DNA from: Stephanodiscus triporus
Lineage: Eukaryota; Bacillariophyta; Thalassiosirophyceae; Thalassiosirales; Thalassiosiraceae
DNA: 13,803 bases
NCBI GenBank assembly: GCA_036939755.1
Contig: JALLAZ010000795.1
Location: 1-13,803 of the forward strand
Reading direction: 5' to 3'
A program made the position numbers and the translations under genes. Shown in pieces: positions 6,351 to 13,803 of this stretch. The notes below the pieces were generated by a model, which ran no database searches, was not told the origin of the DNA, and worked only from the letters and a program-made list of their open reading frames with translations. Each line of letters begins with the position of its first letter. The stretch's first letter is position 1.

Positions 6351-9300
6351 CCTTGTGCTCTGCGGCGACACCATCTGCCTTCTGAGGTTTTATCGTCCTC
6401 GCAGCCGCTGAATCATCTGGTGCCTTCTGCTCATTGGCGACGCCATCCTTCCTCTGAGGTTCTATCAACGTCACTGTATCATCTGGTGCCTTGTGCTCTG
6501 CGGCGACACCATCTGCCTTCTGCGGTTTTATCATCCTCTCAGCCACTGCATCATCTGGTGCCTTATACTCGACGTCATCCGCCTTTTTCTGTGCCCTCAG
6601 CTTTGCAGCGGCCTCATCGGCAGCGGTTAGCTGTGAACCCTGACCACAGCGATGATACAGAATGGCATGCATCCGTCTCATTAAAGGCCCTTTGATGTAG
6701 TGAAATGCGACGCTCTTTGCGGCACAATGATCTATGCCCCACTTGACATCGACGCTGTAGTTTGAGTACCAATCGTCCTTGGCATAACATACGTGGGGGG
6801 GGGGGGGGGCGATGCAGGGCATTTTTCAGAATCCGTAAAAAGGAACAAAGACACTTGCGACTGAAAATTCGGACGCTACCGCGAACTCACCTTCGGATTC
6901 TTGGGCGGCTTGTACGTCAAATGATGGCCAGGTTCGAAGGGCATATAACGTTCACCTCCTGCGTCGTCCTTGGTGTCATAAGGTAATATGTCCATCTTGT
7001 CGAAAAAAAGAACACAATCGGTAAGTGTGATTGTGAAACAAAATGAATTCTCTATTGCATGAAGCACACATCGCACCTTCCGTAAGCAGGCAGCCACCAT
7101 GACATCTTCCGAGAATGTATGCATATGGGGGAAACACTGTGGAAATGCATCAACTACCAAAGTTTTCAACGCTGCCTTATTTATTGTATAACCACTTCCG
7201 CCCGAGATGAACATACGATTCCTATCGCCAACGGAATAGGATGCAAGAAATGCATTAGGGAAAAGGCGAAAGCGGATAGAATGAATCCGTGAGACGAAGA
7301 CGAGTGTGCGTATGTGAAATTCGATGACAGCGTTCCAATAGATCGGACGCGTTCCAAGCAGTTGTCCGACTGACTTACCTATCGCCATTTTCTGCGAAGC
7401 GTCGACCTAAGAAGAGCGGCGTTTGAGTATCCTCGGTGCCATCGGGCAGATAACGTCCGCCGTTGGATGCCAGCTGAATCTCTTCGCTTTCGAGGTACAG
7501 GCGTAGATTCTCCACGATGAGGTATAAATCATCTCCGCCAATGTGGAAGTAATCATACTGCATGGAATAGCGCGTATGATAGCATCTGAGGATGAATCTA
7601 AGGAGCATATCTAAAAAGCAGTGCACCTTCCAAGTAAGCTTACCTTCTCGTAGTAATTGTCGTAGATGTATGACCACATCGCCCTCACCTTCTGCCAAAT
7701 ATTGTTGTATTCCTCTGGTCCTTCGTGTGGGATGTTGACGGTGCCAAGGTCTTTGTCGGTTTTTGTCGAAACAACCATGAAGCCATCGCATTTTTGACTG
7801 TTTGCGATCAGGGAGTTTGGAGCGGAGTACAAAACGAGGGATGTCAATTTTCGTCGTGGGCGAAAGGCCAACGCTCATTGAATTAGGGGACATTTGTCAA
7901 CGTAGGTACTCACCCCCAAGTCTCGCGGATTGCGGGTATCCTGTCGTGATTTTTCTCGATCGTGTACACGAAACAAAATAGCTTCACCCTCTTTTTTGCG
8001 AGGTCGTGCTCCGCCCGCCGCTCCGCGGCCTCGTGATTCGTTATGTCGACGAATACCTTCTGTGTGAGCATTGTATAATTCGGATCGCCCTTCATGCACA
8101 GACGTTCGCGGTCGCGGTCGTCCTTGATTTCGAACGGAGGCGGCTTGTTGCGCAGGGCAGTCTCGTCGTGGACGTATCCGAACACGCCGTTCTCGTCCGT
8201 GGCCCCCAGATGGGGATGAGCCACGTGTCCACCGGAGGCATCGACGTACGCGAGCTTGACGGGGCTCGCCCTCACCACGATGGCCATGCGGAGGTCGTCG
8301 AGTGGACGAGACGGCAAGAGCTTCTCGTCCTTCCCCCCCCCCGCCGCGGGCATGCGCGCGAGGGAGGCGTGCGGGTCGGGTTGGTCGTCGTCGCGAATTT
8401 CCAACTCGGGATTCACGTGCCGCACGTACCACGAGAACGGACGGCACTTCCTCTCCAACCCCAACGGGAACGACGCCGTCTGCCTCGCCTCGGACGCTAT
8501 CCTGACCAGCAAGTCCTTCATCTCCCGCGTCTTATCCGACAGCGCGCGATCGCTCGGCGGTTTCGCCCCCCCGTCCTGCCACCACGACGACGCCGCCGAC
8601 GACGCCACTGCTCGCAGTATCCCATCGGCGTAGGCCTCGTCCTCGTGCCCGGACATCCACGCGCCGACGATTCGCGCCGCCAACGGTCCGGTCACCTCGT
8701 CCCTCTCGCGCTCGCCGAGCACCGACGGGTCGACGACGACGCGCGCACGCGGGAGCACGTCCATCCCGTCCGCGCACATCCAAAGGTTGAGCGACAGCTG
8801 CAGGTCGGCGGCGAGGTGATTCGCGAGCATCCCGTCCGCCGCGGGGAGGGCGTTGTACGTGTCCAGCCTCAGTGCCGTGGCCGCGGTCGTGAGCGGAGCG
8901 GGGTACGAGGCGCCGTCGCTGAGCGCCATGTCCTGACCGGAGGCCGTGGCGCGCACGACGCGAAGGGTACGATCGAAGGAGGACGTCGTGCCGAGGCTCG
9001 ACGTGCGTACCACGACGTCGCCGCTCGCGTCGACGGCGGAGTGATCGACCGCGAACGACACGGCGTTCGCCGGCGCAGACGGCCGCAATCCTTCGGCCGC
9101 CCCGGGCGCGGCGGCGGCGGCGGCGTCGTCGTTCGTCGATTCGCCCGTCCCACCGTCGTCGCCCTCCCCCGGTTGAACCGGCGTAGGTATCAGCGCGTCG
9201 GTGACGTCGTCGAGCCACGTCCTGCCGACGACGACGACGACGCCGTCTTCTTCCTCCTCCCTCTCCCCCGTCGTCGCTGCCGTCGTCGTCGTCGTGGGAG

Positions 9301-10552
9301 GATGTTGCTCCTCGCGCAACGTCGAATCGCACCTGAGGAAGAGGAGTATCATCCCCTCCTCGGCCGACTTCAATCCCGCCCTCTCGTGCTCCCCCACGAG
9401 CGCGTTGACGAACCTCGTCCCGGCGTCGCGAGACGCCGATACGCCGAGCGTCCGACGATTGTATATTACGTGGACCTTGGAGGAGTGCGCGTGCTGTCCC
9501 CCCTCCCCCCCCCCCCCCTCCTCCTCCCCCTCCCCCCCGTCGCGACGACGGTGGACGTGCGCCCTATCGCCGTGACGGTGCGCGGTCTTTCCCATGTCGA
9601 CGTCCGTCAATCTCGTCTCGAAATTCGCCCGCAACGAGGCGATCGTCGTCGTCGTCGAAGAAGAAGTCGATCCGCCGTCATCGCCGCCGCCATCGCCGTC
9701 GTTTTGTCGTCGTCCGTCCATCACCACCGCCACGACGAAGATGCGATTCCTGTCCGCGGATCGAAAGATCGACTCGACGGCCCTCGCGGTCGAGTCGAGG
9801 AGACGTCTTTCCCCCTCCTCCTCCTCCGCTTCCCCCTCCCCCCCGGGAGGAGGGGGCGGCACGACGACGACCGCCGCGAACCTCGGCCTCGTCGGGCCGT
9901 ATCCCGACGCCTCCGTCCTTCCCAGGAGGGACCTCATCCCCTCCCCGAGGGAGGAGGAGGAGGCGGAGGAGGCGGAGGAGGCGGTCGAATAGAGCATACG
10001 ACGGATCTCGTCGATCCTGTCCTGCGGTCGTCGTCGTCGCATCGTCGTCCTACCCCCCCCTCCCAGGCGGAGGAGGGGCACGTCGTCGGGACCGACGATG
10101 CGGGAGGAGGGAGAAGAAGGAGGAGGATGAGGAGCGCGGGACGACGGGCGCAGGAGGAGGAGGGGCCAGAGGAGGGCGAATCCGAGGAAGACGCGGGCGG
10201 CCTCGCCCCTCTCCCCCCTCCCCCTCCTCCTCTTCTCCTCCTCCTCCCTCCCCCCCCCGCGCGGCGGAGACGACGACGACGACGACGACGACGTCTTCAT
10301 CGTCTTCCCGCGCGGACGATCGTTTCCGCGCCCCCCGTCGCGTCCGAATCCGCACCCGTCATCGCCGTCGTCGTCGTCGTCGTAGTAGTCGTTTCGCCGA
10401 TGCCTCCCGTTCGGAGGACGGCGTATCGGATCGCCCGCCTCGCTCTGCTCGCGGAGCGTGGCGCGACCTCCGCCAATCGTCGTCCCTCCTCCCGTCGTCG
10501 TCGTAGTCGTAGTCGTAGTCGATGGGATCCTCCTTCCCGGCGAATGCGGCAT
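6328..10552 (-). CDS. Fused GALNT-like / core 1 beta-1,3-galactosyltransferase (C1GALT1-like), six exons
   Basis: Exons on the - strand are 10552-7914, 7797-7644, 7557-7379, 7221-7077, 6995-6891 and 6777-6328, giving 1223 residues. Order of parts: low-complexity N-terminus (1-115); basic stretch and hydrophobic anchor (~107-134, VFLGFALLWPLLLL), predicting a Golgi type II membrane protein; GALNT-like region (~255-715); linker (~750-850); C1GALT1-like domain (~855-1122); repeat tail to 1223. C1GALT1 motifs include HDRIPAIRETWG, the metal-binding GGDD at 938-941, LGRRF, SGGSGY, SEDV, PFEPGHHL and VAFHYI. That family adds galactose to GalNAc-Ser/Thr on glycoproteins. The GALNT-like half keeps CRPFSWYV and LSLNLWMC..G but not the DxH and WGGEN motifs. 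The start at 10552 is uncertain: M85 (10300) would give a shorter tail before the anchor. The tail is cut by a frameshift. Confidence 0.85.
6778..6890 (-). other. Intron 5 of the glycosyltransferase gene (113 nt) with a 15-bp poly-C tract
   Basis: The donor is CCGAAG|GTGAGT and the acceptor is TATGCCAAG|GACGAT. It is phase 0 and joins PPKNPK to DDWYSNYS. A run of 15 cytosines on the sense strand (6795-6809) lies 17-31 nt upstream of the acceptor and may act as the pyrimidine tract. Confidence 0.8.
6996..7076 (-). other. Intron 4 of the glycosyltransferase gene (81 nt)
   Basis: The donor is CGGAAG|GTGCGA and the acceptor is TTTTTTTCGACAAG|ATGG. It is phase 0 and joins AACLRK to MDILPYD. The donor departs from GTRAGT beyond the GTG, but the acceptor has a strong T-tract and the resulting protein matches the family. 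Confidence 0.75.
7222..7378 (-). other. Intron 3 of the glycosyltransferase gene (157 nt), flanked by a 10-bp direct repeat
   Basis: The donor is GGCGATAG|GTAAGT and the acceptor is GGCGATAG|GAATCG. It is phase 2 and joins RFAENGD-R to NRMFISGGSGY. The + strand 10-mer cctatcgcca is identical at 7221-7230 and 7378-7387, one at each splice junction. The intron is also stop-free in the frame of exon 4, but exon 3 meets TAA immediately at the junction, so splicing is required. Confidence 0.85.
7558..7643 (-). other. Intron 2 of the glycosyltransferase gene (86 nt)
   Basis: The donor is GAGAAG|GTAAGC and the acceptor is CCATGCAG|TATGAT. It is phase 0 and joins DNYYEK to YDYFHIGGDD. Confidence 0.85.
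7798..7913 (-). other. Intron 1 of the glycosyltransferase gene (116 nt)
   Basis: The donor is TTGGGG|GTGAGT and the acceptor is GCAAACAG|TC. The intron is phase 2 and joins RETWG to QKCDGF, as expected for the family. It also marks the change from GC-rich exon 1 to ordinary composition. Confidence 0.85.
8408..9790 (-). other. Degenerate polypeptide GalNAc-transferase-like (GT27) region (residues ~255-715)
   Basis: Several landmarks align in order with GT27 enzymes. NRIFVVAVVMD resembles the first GT-A strand. VHVIYNRRTLGVSASRDAG resembles the strand-helix of the nucleotide site. ILLFLRCDS sits where the DxH metal motif should be, followed after a low-complexity insert by RTWLDDVTDAL. LQLSLNLWMC.DGMDVLPRARV matches the E-SFRIWQCGG..EI..CSHV segment. 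ERKCRPFSWYVRHVNPELE matches the conserved C-terminal CKPFSWYLENVYP segment. DxH reads RCD, WGGEN is absent, and the VGH histidine is replaced in VVVDP. Poly-residue inserts interrupt the fold at ~281-304, 330-356, 412-442 and 460-495. It is likely a pseudoenzyme or substrate-recognition module. Homology is inferred by eye. Confidence 0.6.
10269..10293 (-). repeat. Trinucleotide microsatellite (gac)8 encoding poly-Ser
   Basis: On the coding strand it reads (tcg)8 and gives the serine run at residues 88-95. Similar triplet runs lie at 10366-10391 (Asp/Tyr-rich) and 10493-10521 (poly-Thr). All keep the reading frame. Confidence 0.85.
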
Positions 10553-11540
10553 CGTCCTCGTTATTTTTTCTGCCCGCGACGATGATGATGCTGATGTGGT
10601 TAGTGTATGGTTAAAAGAGAGAGGGGGATGAGATGTTGCGCAAAAAGAAAAAAATTGGCCAGTAAGGGCTAAGGAAAATTAAGCATTTCTGGCATTGTAT
10701 TTATTAATATGACTGTAGTAACATCAGTTTTATACGACAGACGAATATTTACTCACTAATTAATTTGTTGCAATTTTACACAGCTCTGGGAGGTGGGTGT
10801 CGGTATCTACACCTATCGGTATGTACTGTACGTTTGACCCGAATTTACCAGCCCCAAATTGTGGCCGCCAGCGGAACGAGGTAGTAATAATTTAATAATA
10901 CGATGGCCCAACCGAAAACGACACCAAGCCGACGATCGTTTTTTTTCTTTCAATCGGGGTCCTTCCCGACGCATCTCACAAAGGAGTTGAGCACGTTGTA
11001 GTACGGAATGCCGGCGATGACGATCGTCGCTTTGGTGCGCCCTGTCTTTTGTCGTCGTACATCGTCGCTCGGACATCGTTGCCTCCCCGGCCGCCATCCC
11101 ATCCAGCTCCGATCTATCAATCGCAAAAGCGCCCCCCCCCCCCCCAACTAATGATTTTCTTGGTATAGGGGCGAGGGAAATCCCTTGCGTTTTTTATTTC
11201 TTTTCGGCGCTGTATTCTGGTCGGAATTGATATTGAGAGGCGTGGTCGACGGGGCCACGATCAACTGACACAGCCAAGTGTATGGCGAAACCTCTCATAT
11301 GCCATATGCAAAAAAAGGGCCTGATGGAATGTTATAATTGTTGGAACTTAAGTTCATCATATACTTACGGCCACGACATCTCAAAATGAGAGCGAAGGGA
11401 ACGGAATGCATCAAATTTGTGCCTTTCGGCTTGTTGAGAAGCAGCGGGAAATTACTATTTTTTTGTACAACAGCGCATGCAGTTGTTCCGAGTTGCCTGA
11501 ACACATCCCACCTGCAATTGCATAATTATGTAGTAAATTC
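10553..11540. other. Intergenic region between the glycosyltransferase start and the receptor 3' end
   Basis: These 988 bases hold the upstream region of the glycosyltransferase and the 3' flank of the receptor gene. The part near 10660-10790 is AT-rich and could contain the promoter, though I see no clear TATA element. A 14-bp poly-C tract lies at 11132-11145. On the - strand at about 10950-11060 a short stretch reads TKATIVIAGIPYYNVLNSF and ends at a stop. It looks protein-like but is too short to assign. Nothing else is recognisable. Confidence 0.4.
11132..11145 (+). repeat. Homopolymer tract of 14 C
   Basis: Fourteen consecutive cytosines lie in the intergenic region. It is a slippage-prone site, so its length is uncertain in any assembly. 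Confidence 0.9.
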
Positions 11541-13803
11541 TCAATCCAACGCCGGCTTCGGCGAATGGCATGAGCCCATCGACGTATCTTCGACAGCTGA
11601 ATGATTACTGGAATGGGAGTTATTTCTGGACCTTGACTTCCTCAGAGCCGAACCATCGCTTCCTTTCGAACTTTTTGAGAAAGTGACTCTGCCCTTTCGT
11701 GAAGCCTCGTCATCAAAGGACGGGACCGATCCAGTGCCGCTAGAAGTTTTGCCCGCAACATTAAACCTGCTAGCAAAGTCTTTATCGGCGCCGCTACTGC
11801 TACTTCTAGCTTGTCCATTCAGTGAACCCTCTATTTTGAAATGCGATCTCTGTATCTTCTCATTTCGATCGTAGACGATCTCTCTGCTCACCGCATTGTC
11901 TTCTTTTCTCAAATTTAGCAGTCTGTCATCAATACCCTTGTGAGCATCATATGCAAGGATATGCTTTATCATACCGTCCGAGGTTGTCGCTCGTGTCATT
12001 GCCATTGTCGACATATGAATGCCTCGATCAATAAGACGTTCTCTCGAGATATTACCAGGATTAAGTCTCCGGGCAAGATGAAGACAAAGCTCTGCTGCCA
12101 TGGTTTTCACTGACCAACCATCACAAATTAAGATCAGGTCAGTCATGTCTGGTACATCAAACGAAAGAGCCATGTCAATGTCAGCTGCCAAGTCTTCTGC
12201 ACTATACTGCACCGAGCTACCGTCGCAAATCTTGAGAAGCAAACACATTGGCTTATGAAGAACACCCATCGCGAAATGAGACTCGATACCTGCTGGCGCC
12301 CATTCATTGTAAAACTCCCTTGCCTTATCCGCTAGACCATTCCATTTCAACACTCGGATGACAGGCCAGAAGATATGGTACAATCCAATCATATCTTTTT
12401 TATCGTAGCTTGGAAGTATCTCTTTTATGACTTGTTCACACCTTTGTATTGCCTTCTCGGTCTCTCCTTTCTGCAAATGCCAAAGAGAGCTGACGGCAAA
12501 TGTAGCAGCGCATCGATTAACGGCATATGCAGCAGATATTAGCGGCGGGTGTTCGATCGGCATATAGACAGCCGTCATTATGTGAAAGTATTTCAATGCA
12601 TTCTCAATCGCCCCGATTCGGCCATACCACTCAGCAAGATTACCCAGGGCGCGCACAAAATGATAGGACTGCACCTGAGCCTCATGGCAAAATTTTTCGG
12701 CAAGATCCATTTCTAGCGAACATGCTTCATCCTACGTTTTTGGTAAAGCCGCAGCCGATATCTTCCATGGAATCCTGAGTGCCCAATATTCCCCCACTGC
12801 TTCCCTTTTTCCAGCTGGCAAGTGTGTCATCGATTAACTCAAGAGTATCTTCTGTCCGCCCAATTGTGGCATACATCTGAGCCATTTTTACTGCATAAGC
12901 AGCAGAATTCCTGCCACGACCCTGCCCACTCGCACTGGAATTGTACTGAGTAAACGTCTGTGCCACATTCGACCTTAAAGAGGCAAGCTTAACAAACCCA
13001 ATGTGATAACTCAGAGAGAGGGAAAGTCCAAGAACCTCAGAAATAGAACAATAGGCCCGAATAGCTGGAGAATAATAGTAATCTGTCATGAAAGTGATGG
13101 GTAGCGTGATGACAAGTACTCGAGCGAATATCTTCAGCACTCTATTCAAGTGACCACGCTCATCAATAATACCAGGTAGCTCTTCTCGATCCGTTTTGGG
13201 CCGTAAATTGAGAAGATACGCACAGCCATATGGAAGGATGGCAAATACGACGCTGACGTACGTTAGCCATGACCATGCCGCTGAGCTTTGGCAGTCATGG
13301 TAAGCAATAGTAACCCCGAAATTGTCAAAGTAGGAGATTTGTTTCGTAGATCTCAATCCAGGCATTCCCATTATGACCATTTGAAGCGCGATCTGCGGAA
13401 TGCACAGGAGTAAAGTTGCCCTCATCATTTGACTAGACGTAATCGTGACACGAATTGGACGCCCCCTAGCGTTACCACTTCTGCGGGAAGACTTCAAACC
13501 CAATGCGTTAAAATTGCTTACCGATAGCGCACTAATCGCCACCAGAAGAAACTGCCTACACCGCTCAATCTTAGTTTTGGTTTCAGTGCTAGTAGTCAAC
13601 GGATTTCTCATCAAGATGCTTATCCGCCACGCCCTCCCCGTGATGGTTGCTCCCATCAAACTAAGGGATAGGAATATCATCGGTTCCCTTACTGCACATC
13701 CCACGTTACTGATGTAGAGGAATAGATAACATGCACCTGTCGAAATCCCCCCCGCCCCAATTAGTATACAAATGTAGAGAGGTTGCGCAAATTCGAGTAC
13801 TCT
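11541..13803 (-). CDS. Class C (GABA-B-like) seven-transmembrane receptor fused to TPR-like tail; 5'-partial, frame break near 12730
   Basis: The frame enters at the window edge (13803) and is open for 358 codons to a TGA at 12727. It resumes in another frame down to 11541. The first part shows six hydrophobic helices: visible residues ~5-31, 40-60, 128-148, 175-200, 222-240 and 250-276. These match TM2-TM7 of class C receptors, with C36 before TM3 and C171 in the second extracellular loop as the usual disulfide pair. GRAWRISIL resembles the KTWRV end of TM3. The second part is helical and TPR-like (YHFVRALGNLAEWYGRIGAIENALKYF, HLQKGETEKAIQRCEQVI), followed by a Ser/Arg-rich tail. Such receptors couple ligand binding to G proteins at a membrane. 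An 81-nt intron (13561-13481; GTGTAG..TTCCCGCAG) may lie in the TM3-TM4 loop; it is in frame and stop-free. TM1 and the ligand-binding part lie outside the window. Confidence 0.6.
12725..12797 (-). other. Frame break in the receptor gene: one-base insertion or 73-nt intron
   Basis: Upstream coding ends ..GFTKNVG-stop at 12727, and downstream coding needs a frame one base further on. Deleting one G from the GG at 12731-12732 gives a smooth join, KNV-DEACSLEMDLAEKF. Alternatively, a 73-nt intron with a weak donor (AGCA|GTGGGG, 12797) and acceptor GATGAAG|CA (12725) restores frame as KKGS-T-CSLEMDL. Both are consistent with the sequence. I favour a frameshift or sequence error because the segment removed by splicing looks coding and the donor is poor. 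Confidence 0.5.

Larger units (their letters stand above)
5666..6625 (-). repeat. Coding minisatellite: about 13 units alternating 66 and 72 bp
   Basis: On the - strand the units read KAPDD-[AAAxxLI or TVALI]-K/E-PQ-K/R-xDGVAAEQ. The 24-residue type (72 bp, with AAAAKLI-like centre) alternates with a 22-residue type (66 bp, with TVALI or TGALI centre). This makes a ~138-bp higher-order dimer. The order from the protein N-terminal side is long, short, long, short, long, long, short, long, short, long, short, long, then a partial last unit. One degenerate unit (AADEAAAKLRAQKKADDVEY) leads the array. Units adjoin directly with no unique spacers, so it is not a CRISPR array. The array covers the 3' end of exon 6 and the untranslated remainder. 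Confidence 0.9.
6634..7990 (-). other. C1GALT1/T-synthase-like GT31 catalytic domain (residues ~855-1122)
   Basis: This domain spans the end of exon 1 to early exon 6. In order it shows VKLFCFVYTIEKNHDR, AIRETWG, KCDGF, GPEEYNNIWQKVRA, YDYFHIGGDD (metal/UDP-binding acidic pair at 940-941), FLGRRF, FISGGSGYTINKAALK, SEDVMVAACLRK (1028-1039), PFEPGHHL, WYSNYSV, CAAKSVAFHY and LYHRCG. The same motif order is characteristic of animal C1GALT1 (GRRF, SGGAGY, ED, PEHHL, SFHY, YHLRP equivalents). Every core motif is intact, so activity is plausible. The donor and acceptor are inferred from the family, and other GT31 specificities such as fringe-like remain possible. Confidence 0.85.

Noticed and set aside
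5666..6625. CRISPR-like array
   Set aside because: Units are contiguous diverged copies of 66-72 bp with no unique spacers, and they are in frame with an upstream coding exon of a eukaryotic gene.
5646..6695. Long + strand open frames through the repeat array (349 and 244 codons)
   Set aside because: Repeats with unit lengths divisible by three keep several frames open. Only the - strand frame continues directly from the C1GALT1-like domain and shows codon-sized indels.
8006..10585. An 859-codon open frame on the + strand opposite glycosyltransferase exon 1
   Set aside because: It mirrors the strongly GC-biased codons of exon 1, its product is an Arg/Val/His-rich low-complexity chain with no domain, and the - strand frame carries recognisable glycosyltransferase motifs.
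11683..11874. Small + strand frame opposite the receptor tail
   Set aside because: It is antisense to a convincing coding region and has no recognisable feature.
13702..13704. Receptor start at 13704
   Set aside because: The codon is GTG and the frame is open for 33 more codons to the window edge, encoding a clear transmembrane helix, so the gene starts beyond the window.

Overview
This is nuclear DNA of a eukaryote. Genes are split by short spliceosomal introns (about 70-160 nt, GT..AG), coding and AT-richer spacer DNA alternate, and gene content looks protist-like. A marine stramenopile, most likely a diatom, is my best guess; it rests on gene style and family combination, not on a marker gene.

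Left end (1-2231): a DNA transposon unit, cut by the window edge. It carries a pogo/Tigger-type DDE transposase on the + strand with one 73-nt intron. Facing it on the - strand is a small protein with an N-terminal RanBP2-type zinc finger and a C-terminal domain of HIRAN-like flavour. The two genes converge on a 123-bp AT-rich spacer. Next (2232-5665) come about 3.4 kb with no gene I can defend: a short tandem 16-mer and several short open stretches that may be decayed coding sequence.

Centre (5666-10552, - strand): the main object of interest. A six-exon gene encodes a predicted type II membrane protein of 1223 residues. A short hydrophobic anchor is followed by a degenerate polypeptide GalNAc-transferase-like (GT27) region and then a well conserved core 1 beta-1,3-galactosyltransferase (C1GALT1/T-synthase, GT31) domain. 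These are the two consecutive activities of mucin-type O-glycan core 1 synthesis, here on one chain, although the GT27 half seems to have lost its key catalytic motifs. The C-terminus is a minisatellite-encoded tail of alternating 22- and 24-residue units. A 13-bp duplication stops it early, and a 7-bp duplication sits further on, leaving about 660 bp of untranslated tail. Intron 3 has an identical 10-bp direct repeat at both splice junctions, a possible trace of intron gain. Exon 1 is extremely GC-rich and low-complexity compared with exons 2-6.

Right end (11541-13803, - strand): the C-terminal part of a probable class C (GABA-B-like) seven-transmembrane receptor, running off the window, joined to a cytoplasmic TPR-like helical region and a Ser/Arg-rich tail. 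The two halves lie in different frames, so there is either a one-base frameshift or a short intron near 12730. No rRNA, tRNA, CRISPR array or prokaryotic-type signal was seen.
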